Shown piece after piece: positions 1 through 8,903 of a stretch of DNA of 8,954 nt (position 1 is its first letter; every line of letters begins with the position of its first letter). The notes under the pieces were generated by a model. That model saw only the letters and a program-made list of their open reading frames with translations. It did not search any database and was not told the DNA's origin. The position numbers and the translations under genes are program-made. The DNA is from Actinomycetota bacterium (GTDB lineage Bacteria; Actinomycetota; Humimicrobiia; Humimicrobiales; Humimicrobiaceae). The stretch lies in the NCBI GenBank assembly GCA_016927635.1, contig JAFGMJ010000140.1:1-8954 (forward strand), written 5' to 3'.

Positions 1-7
1 AAGCTTT

Positions 8-101
8 AAAAAACAGCTTTGGTTCAAGACACGAACAAAAAGATTATCATTTACAAAATAAAATGTCAATAAATAAATGTCTTGAAAAAATGCTGTTTTT
101 T
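8..101 (-). terminator. Imperfect inverted repeat after rpoC, possible terminator
   Basis: Arms 8-31 and 78-101 pair at about 21 of 24 positions. They contain the perfect blocks AAAAAACAGC/GCTGTTTTTT (8-17 and 92-101) and TTCAAGACA/TGTCTTGAA (23-31 and 78-86). Read from rpoC, the RNA starts the stem with an A run 4 bases after the stop codon and ends it with six U, like a bidirectional terminator. The 46-base loop is long for an intrinsic terminator, and the loop holds a promoter-like sequence, so other roles are possible. Confidence 0.45.
41..69 (-). promoter_or_regulatory. Candidate promoter downstream of rpoC
   Basis: On the minus strand TTGACA (64-69) is followed after 17 bases by TAATCT (41-46), preceded by TGA, which forms an extended -10. 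It reads away from rpoC towards the left edge. No start codon with a ribosome binding site is seen in the remaining 40 bases. In many bacteria rpsL follows rpoC, but the next gene is not visible here. Confidence 0.5.
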
Positions 102-104
102 ATT

Positions 105-3100
105 CTATATATTCATTTCCAGGTCCTGATTCTCGTCATCAGTTATTTCCTTAAAAACTTCTATCTCTTCTTCACTTTCCTGCTCATAACCTGAATAGAT
201 AAGCTCTATATCCCTGTATCTTTTCATTCCGGTGCCGGCAGGAATGGATTTACCTATTATTACATTTTCCTTAAGGCCCACCAGGTTATCCACCTTATTT
301 TCAAGCGAAGCATCTGTCAATACTTTTGTTGTTTCCTGGAATGAAGCCGCAGCAAGCCAGCTGTCAGTTGCAAGAGATGCCTTTGTTATGCCCATAAGGT
401 TTTGTTTTGCAGTTGCTGTAGCCAGGCCCTCTGCCATTAGCTTTTTATTCTCTTTTTCAAATATAAGCCTGTCAACAAGCTGCCCTGGTAAAAACTGGCT
501 GTCTCCCTGGTCAATGATTGTGACTTTTTTAAGCATCTGCCTGACTATTATTTCTATATGCTTATCATTTATGTCAACGCCCTGGGATTTATAAACATCC
601 TGTATCTCCTTTACGAGATACTGCTGGCAGACTTTTATGCCGCTTATCTTTAATATATCGTGAGGATTTTTTATGCCTTCTGTGAGCTGGTCGCCCGTGT
701 TGACATAAGCTCCATCGGCAAGCCTGATTTTTGTCCTTGTAGGAACCTGGTAAGTCTTTTCTTCACCGTTTTCAGGATTTCTTATTGTTATCATCCTGAA
801 CTTCGGATCCACCTCTTCAATAGATAAATTTCCTGATATCTCTGCAATGAATGCATGCTCTTTTGGCCTTCGTGCCTCAAAAAGCTCAACGACTCTTGGC
901 AGACCGCTAGTAATGTCAATGCCTTCAAATGTTTTTTCGTGTTTATGCACATGCGTCTTTCTTTTTGCAGTGAACACTATTTTTGCAAAGACTTCCCCTT
1001 CTTCAACATTGAAGCATTTATTTATCTGGAGTATCTCACCTTTTGGAAATATTACATCTACGACACCGCCATTTTCCATTTTGACCTGGAATGTCAGCCT
1101 GCCATTTATATGCTCGATGTTAACTTCCAGGATTTCATCATTTGGCTCCTCAGTAAAGTCCTCCTTATTTAAACCAAGGCTTTCAAGCAATTCCTTTTTG
1201 AGGACCAGCTTGCCCGTAACCGGCGCCTTTATAGATCTCTGTATAACAGTGCTTGCAATACCTCCTGTGTGGAAAGTACGCATTGTAAGCTGTGTGCCAG
1301 GCTCACCAATTGACTGTGCTGCAATGGTTCCAACTGATTCACCGATTGCAATGAGTTTTCCTGATGCCAGATCCCTTCCGTAGCATTTCTGGCAGACACC
1401 GAATTCAGATTCACAGGTAAGAGCAGATCGAACCTTTACACTTTCAATGTTTGCATGTATTAAGCTCTGGAGATCTTTCTCTTTAACCTCTTCACCGGCT
1501 TTTAGAATTATTTTTTTTGTCTTTACGTTTACAATATCATCACTGCATATTCTTCCGACAAGATTTATATTGGGTTCGCCCTCAAGAGTAAGCACATAAA
1601 GACTGATGCCCTCTTCCGTACCGCAGTCAGGAATCCTGACTATAGTCTCCTGGGCCACATCAACAAGTCTCCTGGTGAGATAACCCGAGTCTGCAGTCCT
1701 GAGCGCAGTATCTGCAAGTCCCTGCCTTGCACCATGCGTGGAAATAAAGTATTCAAGAACGGTAAGTCCTTCCCTGAAATTGGATTTTATGGGCCTGTCA
1801 ATAATATCGCCACGGGCATTTGCCACAAGGCCCCTCATGCCTGCGAGCTGGCGAAGCTGCTTGATATTACCACGGGCGCCTGACGTTGCCATCATATAAA
1901 CGGAATTGAATTTATCAAAATTCTTCTCCATGGCATCTGCAACATCTTCTGAGGCTCTTGACCATATCTGTATTACATTATAGTGCCTTTCAGAATCAGT
2001 TATCAGGCCGTTTTTATAATACTCCTCTATTTTCTCGATTTTCTTTTCAACATTCTCAAGTATTTTTACTTTAACCGGAGGTATTTTTATATCGTCTATA
2101 CCAATTGTAAGGCCCGATTTTGTGGCATATTTAAATCCTGTTTCTTTTATACTGTCAAGTATTTCAGTTACCACAGACATGGGATATTTATCAATGCAGT
2201 CAGATATTATTGCAAGCAAACTCCTTTTATTTATTTCCTTATTTACAAAACCATAGTCCTCTGGAAGAGTCTGGTTAAATATTATCCTTCCGACAGTTGT
2301 TGTTATTATCTTCTTATTTATCTTTACCCTGATGTGGTTATGAAGAGTTATTATGCCGAAATCATTATCCATTATGGCATCTTCAGGGCTGTTATAAAAA
2401 CGCTCTGTTTCGTTCTCATTGGGTCTTTCAGATGTAAGATAAAAAAGTCCCAGTACCATGTCCTGTGAAGGAATGGTGACCGGCTGCCCGCTTGCCGGAG
2501 AGAGTATATTATTTGATGATAGCATGAGCACAAGCGCCTCTGCTTTTGCTTCATTTGAAAGCGGAACATGAACAGCCATCTGGTCGCCGTCAAAGTCAGC
2601 ATTAAAAGGCGGGCAAACCAGCGGGTGTATCTGTATAGCTTTGCCTTCAACAAGTATAGGCAAGAATGCCTGTATCCCGAGCCTGTGAAGAGTGGGGGCC
2701 CTGTTTAAAAGTACGGGATGGTTTTTGATTACTCCTTCAAGTACATCATATACTTCATCGCTTCCCTTTTCCACCATTGTTTTTGCGCTTTTTATATTCT
2801 GGGCATATTCCTTCTCAACAAGCTCTTTCATGACAAATGGCTTGAAAAGCTCAAGGGCTATTGTCTTTGGCAGGCCGCACTGATAAAGTTTTATTTTCGG
2901 GTTTACCACAATTACAGACCTTCCTGAATAATCAACACGCTTACCAAGAAGATTTTGCCTGAAGCGGCCCTGTTTTCCTTTAAGCATGTCTGAGAGCGAC
3001 TTCAGCGGCCTGTTGCCTGCACCAAGTACAGCCCTTCCTCTTCTGCCATTATCAAAAAGTGAATCCACAGCTTCCTGCAGCATCCTTTTTTCATTGTTTA

Positions 3101-4259
3101 TAATTATTTCAGGCGCATTGAGCTCAAGCAGCTTTTTTAACCTGTTATTCCTGTTAATAACCCTTCTGTAAAGGTCATTTAAATCAGAAGTTGCAAACCT
3201 TCCGCCGTCGAGCTGCACCATTGGACGCAGATCAGGGGGTATTACAGGAAGTATATCAAGTATCATATATTCCGGTTTATTTGTGGAGTCCTGGAAAACT
3301 GAAAGGATTTTCAGCCTCTTTATTGCCCTTATCCTTTTTTGACCCTTTGAGTCTTTTATTATATTCTTGAGTTCCTCAACTTCTTTTATAACGTCTATGT
3401 TTTTTAAAAGCTCTTTGACTGACTCTGCACCCATGCCGCCGTCAAAATAATCTGAATAGATTTCTTTCATTTTCTTAAAAAGCGACTCATCAGATACGAG
3501 CATTTTTTCTTCTATATTTAAAAAGAAAGTATTTGCACGCTTAATAAGGTCTATCTCTTCCTTATATATTTCTTTTTCCTCAACAAGCATTTTTTCAGCT
3601 TCCTTGACGATTTTTGCAATCTTTGCTTCAAGGTCTTTTTCTGAGTTTATATCCTCATCCTCAATTGCTTCGATTTCCTTTAATTCTTCACCCTCTTTAT
3701 ATCTTTTGAGTAAATCATCTTTATTTTCCTGTATATCCTTAAGCCTCAGTTCATGAAGCTCAGCGGATTTTTCATGGGCTTCGTCCGTTAGCTGTTTTAT
3801 TTTTTCTTTATCAGTGTTTATGGCTTCCCTGTTTACTTTCGTAATTATATAAGAATCAAAGTAAAGCACTTTTTCAAGGTCGCGCGGGCTTAAATCAAGA
3901 ACATATCCCAGCCTTGACGGAACGCCTTTAAAAAACCATATATGCGAAACGGGTGCAGCAAGGCTGATGTGGCCCATGCGTTCCCTTCTTACACTGGAGC
4001 GGGTTACTTCAACACCGCATCTTTCGCAAATAATACCTTTAAAACGCACTCTTTTATATTTTCCGCAGTAACATTCCCAGTCTTTTGTAGGGCCGAATAT
4101 TCTCTCGCAGAAAAGTCCGTCCTTTTCAGGCTTTAATGTCCTGTAATTAATGGTCTCGGGTTTTTTTACTTCACCGTTTGACCATGACCTTATCTTTTCA
4201 GGTGAGGCAAGCCCGATTTTTATTGCGTCAAAGTTATTCACATCTATATTTATTACCAT
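105..4259 (-). CDS. rpoC: DNA-directed RNA polymerase subunit beta' (complete)
   Basis: This 1384-residue protein is the catalytic beta' subunit of RNA polymerase. Seen in the sequence: N-terminal zinc site C63, C65, C78, C81; active-site NADFDGDQM with Mg-binding D555, D557, D559; a bridge helix around [18 protein letters not shown] (848-864); second zinc site C879, C949, C956, C959; and a trigger loop with M993, R994 and H997. The ATG start follows a strong Shine-Dalgarno sequence, and the N-terminus matches the family. The stop is TAG. Two insertions stand out. Residues about 149-245 are Lys/Glu-rich and probably form a helical hairpin, as in actinobacterial beta'. Residues about 1004-1113 interrupt the trigger loop, where Actinobacteria such as Mycobacterium have none. 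The last 25 or so residues are acidic. The gene lies 33 bases after rpoB and is surely co-transcribed with it. No frameshift or lost catalytic residue was seen. Confidence 0.99.
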   Translation of the reverse strand: MVINIDVNNFDAIKIGLASPEKIRSWSNGEVKKPETINYRTLKPEKDGLFCERIFGPTKDWECYCGKYKRVRFKGIICERCGVEVTRSSVRRERMGHISLAAPVSHIWFFKGVPSRLGYVLDLSPRDLEKVLYFDSYIITKVNREAINTDKEKIKQLTDEAHEKSAELHELRLKDIQENKDDLLKRYKEGEELKEIEAIEDEDINSEKDLEAKIAKIVKEAEKMLVEEKEIYKEEIDLIKRANTFFLNIEEKMLVSDESLFKKMKEIYSDYFDGGMGAESVKELLKNIDVIKEVEELKNIIKDSKGQKRIRAIKRLKILSVFQDSTNKPEYMILDILPVIPPDLRPMVQLDGGRFATSDLNDLYRRVINRNNRLKKLLELNAPEIIINNEKRMLQEAVDSLFDNGRRGRAVLGAGNRPLKSLSDMLKGKQGRFRQNLLGKRVDYSGRSVIVVNPKIKLYQCGLPKTIALELFKPFVMKELVEKEYAQNIKSAKTMVEKGSDEVYDVLEGVIKNHPVLLNRAPTLHRLGIQAFLPILVEGKAIQIHPLVCPPFNADFDGDQMAVHVPLSNEAKAEALVLMLSSNNILSPASGQPVTIPSQDMVLGLFYLTSERPNENETERFYNSPEDAIMDNDFGIITLHNHIRVKINKKIITTTVGRIIFNQTLPEDYGFVNKEINKRSLLAIISDCIDKYPMSVVTEILDSIKETGFKYATKSGLTIGIDDIKIPPVKVKILENVEKKIEKIEEYYKNGLITDSERHYNVIQIWSRASEDVADAMEKNFDKFNSVYMMATSGARGNIKQLRQLAGMRGLVANARGDIIDRPIKSNFREGLTVLEYFISTHGARQGLADTALRTADSGYLTRRLVDVAQETIVRIPDCGTEEGISLYVLTLEGEPNINLVGRICSDDIVNVKTKKIILKAGEEVKEKDLQSLIHANIESVKVRSALTCESEFGVCQKCYGRDLASGKLIAIGESVGTIAAQSIGEPGTQLTMRTFHTGGIASTVIQRSIKAPVTGKLVLKKELLESLGLNKEDFTEEPNDEILEVNIEHINGRLTFQVKMENGGVVDVIFPKGEILQINKCFNVEEGEVFAKIVFTAKRKTHVHKHEKTFEGIDITSGLPRVVELFEARRPKEHAFIAEISGNLSIEEVDPKFRMITIRNPENGEEKTYQVPTRTKIRLADGAYVNTGDQLTEGIKNPHDILKISGIKVCQQYLVKEIQDVYKSQGVDINDKHIEIIVRQMLKKVTIIDQGDSQFLPGQLVDRLIFEKENKKLMAEGLATATAKQNLMGITKASLATDSWLAAASFQETTKVLTDASLENKVDNLVGLKENVIIGKSIPAGTGMKRYRDIELIYSGYEQESEEEIEVFKEITDDENQDLEMNI

Positions 4260-4268
4260 TTTTTATAA

Positions 4269-4276
4269 TCCTCCAG
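4269..4276 (-). promoter_or_regulatory. Shine-Dalgarno sequence of rpoC
   Basis: On the minus strand CTGGAGGA lies 9 bases before the ATG at 4259. It is a near-perfect anti-16S match at good spacing. It fixes the rpoC start and sits within the 33-base rpoB-rpoC gap, so rpoC is translated from its own initiation site. Confidence 0.9.
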
Positions 4277-4292
4277 AATACATAAAAATATT

Positions 4293-7200
4293 TTATTTTT
4301 TTTCTTTCTTTGCCCTGGTTGACTTTATTTCAGCCCCGGCCTTTACAGACCGTCTCTTTTTAGGTTTTTCTAAAACCTTTTCCTGCTGGCTCAAGTCCCC
4401 GGTATCGGTGTTATCATCATTTAAAACAGCCTCATCGGCTTTCTCAGATCCGGCAACTTTAGCAGGCTTTGCATCCAGCACCTTATTTATTGCTTCCTCG
4501 TCACTTAAAGCAGTTGAGCCCTTTGATGAGGCAGATTTTTTGTTCTGTTTTGGAGAAACCTCTGGCCTGTCATAATCATCAAGTTCAGCAGGTATTTCTC
4601 CATCAACAGTAAAATTGTGCTCATCCATGAATTCATCTTCATCATCGCCGTAATAATTCTCTTCTTCTGATTCCTGCTCTTCCTGGTCAAAATCAAGATT
4701 TAAGGCTTCATGCCCAATAAGGTCTATTCCAAGCTCTTCAACTGTCTTCATTATTTCATCCTGTTCAGTTTCGACCTTGACTTCCTTGCCTTCTTCAGAA
4801 AGAACTTCTACATCAAGCCCCAGGCTCTGCATTTCTTTAACAAGGACCTTAAATGATTCCGGGATGCCTGGCTTTTCTATATTTTCGCCCTTAACTATTG
4901 ATTCATATGTCTTTACTCTTCCAACTACATCATCTGATTTTATTGTAAGCATTTCCTGCAGAAGATATGCAGCTCCGTAAGCTTCAAGAGCCCAGACTTC
5001 CATCTCCCCGAACCTCTGGCCGCCAAATTGGGCTTTTCCGCCAAGCGGCTGCTGTGTTACAAGAGAATAAGGCCCTGTGGAACGGGCGTGTATTTTATCA
5101 TCGACCAGATGCAGAAGTTTCATTACATATGCATAGCCGACAGTGATTTTATCTGATATCTTCTCACCGCTTAGCCCGTCAAAAAGCGCAGTTTTTCCAT
5201 CTTCAGGAAGATCTGCTTTTTTAAGAAGATTTATTATTGCATCTTCTGATGCGCTGTCAAATATTGGACATGCACAATGTATGGAACCGTCTTCATTCCT
5301 TGGAACATCAGTACCATTCCAGCCTTTACTTGCAGCCCAGCCGAGATGAGTCTCAAGCACCTGGCCAACATTCATTCGTGAAGGAACGCCAAGCGGGTTA
5401 AAAATTATATCCACAGGAGTTCCGTCCGCCATATATGGCATGTCTTCCTCAGGAAGAATGACAGAAATAATACCCTTGTTCCCATGCCTTCCCGCAAGCT
5501 TGTCCCCGACTGAAATTTTTCTTTTTTTTGCTATAAAAACCCTGACAAGTTCATTTACACCCGGCGGGAGGTCCTGGCCGTCTTTTCTTGAAAATACCTG
5601 TACATCCAGGATTATACCTTCTTCGCCATGAGGAACTTTAAGCGAGCTGTCACGCACCTCACGCGCTTTTTCGCCGAATATTGCCCTTAAAAGTTTTTCT
5701 TCGGCAGTTAATTCAGTCTCCCCTTTTGGTGTTATCTTGCCAACGAGAATATCCCCGGGTTTTACATATGCCCCTATCCTTATAATGCCTCTTTCATCAA
5801 GGTTTTTAAGCATCTCATCACTTACATTTGGAATATCCCTTGTTATCTCTTCAGGGCCTAGTTTTGTCTGCCTTGCTTCTATTTCCTGCTTTGAAATATG
5901 TATTGAAGAAAGTATGTCTTCCTTTACAAGCTTTTCAGATATTATAATGGCATCTTCATAGTTGTATCCTTCCCATGCCATAAAAGCCACAAGAAGATTT
6001 CTCCCAAGCGCAAGCTCTCCCGCCTGTATTGAAGGCCCGTCTGCAATAATATCGCCTTTGCTTAGTTTCTGTCCTTCATCTACTACAGGCCTCTGGTTTA
6101 TACATGTGCCCTGGTTTGAACGTTTGAATTTATATAAGTTATATTTTTTATAACCGAGATTTCTATATTTGACCTCGACAACCCCTGAGGATACCCTTTT
6201 TACTTCGCCTTCATCTTCCGCAAGGATTATATGGCCACTGTCCCTGGCTATTTTTTTCTCCATGCCTGTACCTACAAGGGGGGCTTCAGGTGAAATGAGC
6301 GGCACAGCCTGCCTCTGCATGTTGGAACCCATAAGCGCCCTGTTTGCGTCATCATGTTCAAGAAATGGTATGAGTGATGTTGCGGCGCTGAATATCTGTT
6401 TTGGGGATACGTCCATATAATCTATGGCTTTAGTTTCAGCGGCGATGACTTCGCCTCCAGTGGTACTGAGCAGTTTCTTTTCAGTAAAATTACCCTTGTT
6501 GTCCACATTTGCCGTAGCCTGGGCAATTACAAAGTTTTCTTCCTTATCTGCAGAAAGGTATTCCACCTCGTTTGTAAGTTTGCCGTCTTTTACCTTAAGA
6601 TATGGTGACTCTATAAACCCATAAGGGTTTAAAACTGCATATGTGGCAAGCGAACCTATAAGACCGATATTTGGCCCTTCAGGAGTCTCTATCGGGCACA
6701 TTCTGCCATAATGTGAAGAATGGACATCTCTTACTTCAAAACCAGCTCTTTCCCTGCTTAGCCCTCCAGGGCCAAGGGCTGAGAGTCTTCTTTTATGAGT
6801 TATTTCAGCAAGCGGATTTGTCTGGTCCAGGAACTGGGAAAGCTGACCGCTTCCAAAAAATTCTTTCAGCGATGCGACTAGCGGTCTTATATTTATCAGC
6901 GTCTTTGGTGTTATGGTCTCTGAATCCTGCGTGGTCATTCTCTCTTTAACTACCCTCTCAAGCCTTGCAAGCCCAATTCTTACCTGATTCTGTATAAGTT
7001 CCCCGATATTTTTGATTCTCCTGTTTCCAAAATGGTCGATATCATCTATCTCGCCTACATTGTTCATAAGCTGCACAAGATATTTTAAAATACGGAAGAT
7101 GTCTTTGGGATTTATAATCATTTCGTTGCTGCTCTCAATATTCATCTTTATTGATATCTCAGCAAGCCTGCTGTAAACATTTTTATAAATTTTTAAAACA

Positions 7201-8522
7201 AGTTCCCATACATGAGCAATCTTTTCAAAGCTTTCCTTTTCACCATTAAGAATGCCCTTTAATTTTTTGACTTCCTCATCTTTCTGGTTTAAGGTGTTTA
7301 AAGATTCTGCGTCTTCGTTTAAAAGCTTCATAAAATCATTCTCCAGAAGGAAAGGCCTCATTGAAGTTATGTCTGATCCTATTTTTCTTATTGCGGCAAT
7401 GAATTCATCAGAATTTGCAGCAGGTTCAGTTTCGTTTATATAATCTTTTAATGAATTTATTGCATTTTTTAAATCTGTTATTACATTTAAGTCTTCTTTT
7501 ATCCTGGCAGCAACCTCAAGATTTTTTTCATCTGATTCCGAAATATGGGCCTGGCTGAAATCCTCAACAGATTTTTTCATTATTTTTATTTTCTCATCAG
7601 AATCTTTTTCAAACTTGATAACGGATACGGAATCTTTAAGAGATGAAACAAGTTCGGTAAACATTTCCTCTTCAACAATATCTTCTGAAAACTTCTGGTT
7701 TGTCTTATATCTTCCCACTTTACCCATGTCATATCTTTTAGGGTCAAAAAACAGTGAGTATATTAGATTCTTTGCGCTGTCTATAGTTGGGGGCTCCCCT
7801 GGTCGCAGTTTTTTATAAATCTCGATAAGCGCTTCCTCTTCGGTCTCGGTTATATCTTTGTCTACTGTATTTTTAATGCAATCTGCCTTGTCATAAGGAC
7901 TGAAAAGCGATACCAGCTCATCATTGTTTCCAAACCCGATAGATTTTAAAAATATTGTAAGCAAAAATTTTCGACGCCTGTCTATTCTCACATATGCGAT
8001 GTTTTTCTTGTCCGTTTCAAGCTCTATCCACGACCCTCTTGTAGGAATTACTTTGCAGAGGTATATATCTTTTTCAGTTTTTTTATCTATGTCTGAATCG
8101 TAATATACGCCAGGTGAGCGCACGAGCTGGGACACAACTACTCTTTCTGTACCGTTGATTATAAAAGTGCCTTTATCGGTCATCATGGGAAAATCCCCCA
8201 TGAAAACTTCCTGCTCTTTTTTCTCTCCCGTCTCCTTGTTTACAAAAACTGCAAGGACTTTTAGAGGAGCAGAATATGTCATATCCTGCATCTTGCATTC
8301 ATCAGCGCTTGCGTTTATATCTTCAAAAGCATAACTGTCAAAAGAAAGCGACATGGCCCCCGTAAAATCCTCAATCGGGGAAATATCCCTTAAAGCTTCC
8401 TTGACTCCCTCTTTTAAAAACCATTCAAAGGATTTTCTCTGTATATCAAGAAGATGAGGTATTTCCATTACTTTCGGTATTTTACCAAAATTATACCTCT
8501 GGATTTTTTTGATTTTTTGCAT
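4293..8522 (-). CDS. rpoB: DNA-directed RNA polymerase subunit beta (complete, unusually long)
   Basis: This 1409-residue protein is the beta subunit of RNA polymerase; the Mycobacterium and Bacillus proteins are about 1170-1190 residues. Visible landmarks: N-terminal [11 protein letters not shown] (24-34), FMGDFPMMT...[15 protein letters not shown] (107-138), the rifampicin pocket (557-583), the flap-tip helix [10 protein letters not shown] (941-950), active-site lysines K1008 and K1016 in [12 protein letters not shown], and the C-terminal clamp segment (about 1140-1245). The ATG is supported by AAGGGAG 8 bases upstream and by N-terminal similarity. The extra length comes from a cysteine-free, mostly helical insertion at about 279-468, before the conserved [10 protein letters not shown] (493-502), and from a tail at about 1281-1409 that is acidic first (to about 1320) and lysine-rich at the end. 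There is no insertion where E. coli has its SI1 or SI2. The stop is TAA after an A-rich run. It is the first gene of a visible rpoB-rpoC unit. Confidence 0.99.
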   Translation of the reverse strand: MQKIKKIQRYNFGKIPKVMEIPHLLDIQRKSFEWFLKEGVKEALRDISPIEDFTGAMSLSFDSYAFEDINASADECKMQDMTYSAPLKVLAVFVNKETGEKKEQEVFMGDFPMMTDKGTFIINGTERVVVSQLVRSPGVYYDSDIDKKTEKDIYLCKVIPTRGSWIELETDKKNIAYVRIDRRRKFLLTIFLKSIGFGNNDELVSLFSPYDKADCIKNTVDKDITETEEEALIEIYKKLRPGEPPTIDSAKNLIYSLFFDPKRYDMGKVGRYKTNQKFSEDIVEEEMFTELVSSLKDSVSVIKFEKDSDEKIKIMKKSVEDFSQAHISESDEKNLEVAARIKEDLNVITDLKNAINSLKDYINETEPAANSDEFIAAIRKIGSDITSMRPFLLENDFMKLLNEDAESLNTLNQKDEEVKKLKGILNGEKESFEKIAHVWELVLKIYKNVYSRLAEISIKMNIESSNEMIINPKDIFRILKYLVQLMNNVGEIDDIDHFGNRRIKNIGELIQNQVRIGLARLERVVKERMTTQDSETITPKTLINIRPLVASLKEFFGSGQLSQFLDQTNPLAEITHKRRLSALGPGGLSRERAGFEVRDVHSSHYGRMCPIETPEGPNIGLIGSLATYAVLNPYGFIESPYLKVKDGKLTNEVEYLSADKEENFVIAQATANVDNKGNFTEKKLLSTTGGEVIAAETKAIDYMDVSPKQIFSAATSLIPFLEHDDANRALMGSNMQRQAVPLISPEAPLVGTGMEKKIARDSGHIILAEDEGEVKRVSSGVVEVKYRNLGYKKYNLYKFKRSNQGTCINQRPVVDEGQKLSKGDIIADGPSIQAGELALGRNLLVAFMAWEGYNYEDAIIISEKLVKEDILSSIHISKQEIEARQTKLGPEEITRDIPNVSDEMLKNLDERGIIRIGAYVKPGDILVGKITPKGETELTAEEKLLRAIFGEKAREVRDSSLKVPHGEEGIILDVQVFSRKDGQDLPPGVNELVRVFIAKKRKISVGDKLAGRHGNKGIISVILPEEDMPYMADGTPVDIIFNPLGVPSRMNVGQVLETHLGWAASKGWNGTDVPRNEDGSIHCACPIFDSASEDAIINLLKKADLPEDGKTALFDGLSGEKISDKITVGYAYVMKLLHLVDDKIHARSTGPYSLVTQQPLGGKAQFGGQRFGEMEVWALEAYGAAYLLQEMLTIKSDDVVGRVKTYESIVKGENIEKPGIPESFKVLVKEMQSLGLDVEVLSEEGKEVKVETEQDEIMKTVEELGIDLIGHEALNLDFDQEEQESEEENYYGDDEDEFMDEHNFTVDGEIPAELDDYDRPEVSPKQNKKSASSKGSTALSDEEAINKVLDAKPAKVAGSEKADEAVLNDDNTDTGDLSQQEKVLEKPKKRRSVKAGAEIKSTRAKKEKK

Positions 8523-8530
8523 TAATAATT

Positions 8531-8537
8531 CTCCCTT
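8531..8537 (-). promoter_or_regulatory. Shine-Dalgarno sequence of rpoB
   Basis: On the minus strand AAGGGAG lies 8 bases before the ATG at 8522. It is a plausible ribosome binding site and supports this rpoB start, which also agrees with the N-terminus expected for the family. Confidence 0.85.
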
Positions 8538-8566
8538 ATAAATTAATATCTATTTTAAACCAAATG

Positions 8567-8596
8567 CTGGACACCGTATCGGCAACTCTTTTCCAG
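8567..8596 (-). other. Nested hairpin in the rpoB leader
   Basis: CTGGA and TCCAG (8592-8596 and 8567-8571) form an outer 5-base stem in the minus-strand RNA. An inner GCCG/CGGU stem with an AUA loop lies inside it. The structure ends about 45 bases before the rpoB start and has no U-run after it, so it is not a terminator. It may be a structured leader element or chance. Confidence 0.3.
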
Positions 8597-8621
8597 AAAC
8601 TAATAATCCAATTTAAAAAAA

Positions 8622-8633
8622 TAAACTAGTTTA
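8622..8633. repeat. 12-base perfect palindrome
   Basis: TAAACTAGTTTA is a perfect palindrome in the rpoB leader region, about 100 bases before the start codon. It could be a protein-binding site, but its AT-rich setting makes chance plausible. Confidence 0.3.
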
Positions 8634-8739
8634 AAGCCCTGTACATGCCTGATATTCTCAATAAAACACAGCCGGTAAAGGCAATGTTAAAACTTTTTTA
8701 AAGCATGGTTAACTACTAAACTGAAAAAGATGTCCAAAA

Positions 8740-8768
8740 AAATAAAATAAGCACAGTTTTGCCACTGT
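8740..8768 (-). terminator. Second hairpin with U-rich tract in the rpoB leader
   Basis: In the minus-strand RNA ACAGU (8768-8764) pairs with ACUGU (8757-8753) across a 6-base loop. A U-rich stretch ending in seven consecutive U follows. The stem is only 5 base pairs and the U run is offset by several bases, so this is weaker than its neighbour. Its 3' side can instead pair with 8794-8802, which also contributes GCC to the neighbouring hairpin. Confidence 0.25.
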
Positions 8769-8771
8769 TTT

Positions 8772-8796
8772 AAAAAGCCTGGTTTAAAAAACCGGC
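8772..8796 (-). terminator. Terminator-like hairpin in the rpoB leader (possible attenuator)
   Basis: In the minus-strand RNA, GCC + GGUUU pair with AAACC + GGC across a 3-base loop, with one bulged base. This gives 8 base pairs spanning 8777-8796, followed directly by five U (8776-8772). It would sit some 30-50 bases downstream of the candidate start site. The stem is short and half A-U, so termination would be partial at best. It could also be the end of an upstream transcript. Confidence 0.4.
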
Positions 8797-8834
8797 AAGT
8801 GCAGAAAAATTAATAGAAAAACTGACGATGTAAT

Positions 8835-8862
8835 ATATTAGTGGTTATTTTAATAATGTCAA
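8835..8862 (-). promoter_or_regulatory. Candidate sigma70-type promoter for rpoBC
   Basis: On the minus strand a consensus -35 TTGACA (8857-8862) is followed after 16 bases by TAATAT (8835-8840), a 4/6 match to the -10 consensus that keeps its key first, second and last bases. TATATT at 19-base spacing is an alternative -10. Transcription would begin near 8828 and give a leader of about 300 bases. A separate rpoBC promoter after rplL is known in mycobacteria. Expression from further upstream is not excluded. Confidence 0.5.
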
Positions 8863-8903
8863 GGACTTTTTTAGCATGATAGTGTCAAGTGTTTTGTGTA
8901 ATT
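8852..8903. repeat. Two direct 26-base units sharing ATA.TGTCAAG
   Basis: The units at 8852-8877 and 8878-8903 share ATA, a base, TGTCAAG and part of a following T-rich stretch, offset by 26 bases. Each supplies a TTGACA on the minus strand. Only the inner copy (8857-8862) has a usable -10 box downstream. They may be a tandem repeat, a nested IS end or iterated binding sites. Confidence 0.45.

Noticed and set aside
847..1383. Plus-strand open frame of 178 codons antisense to rpoC, and other shorter ones across both genes.
   Set aside because: They are shadows of the strongly conserved rpoB and rpoC frames; the products are Ser/Phe/Leu-rich and show no family features.
4257..4310. rpoB and rpoC are in the same reading frame, and rpoB ends in a run of eight A, hinting at a fused or slippage-extended product.
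   Set aside because: Two in-frame TAA codons separate the genes, and rpoC has its own strong ribosome binding site. A -1 shift at the A run would add only about 20 residues before a stop. This is ordinary close spacing.
8857..8888. The outer TTGACA (8883-8888) as the -35 of a hybrid promoter formed by the IS end.
   Set aside because: No acceptable -10 box lies 16-18 bases downstream; only the inner TTGACA (8857-8862) has one.
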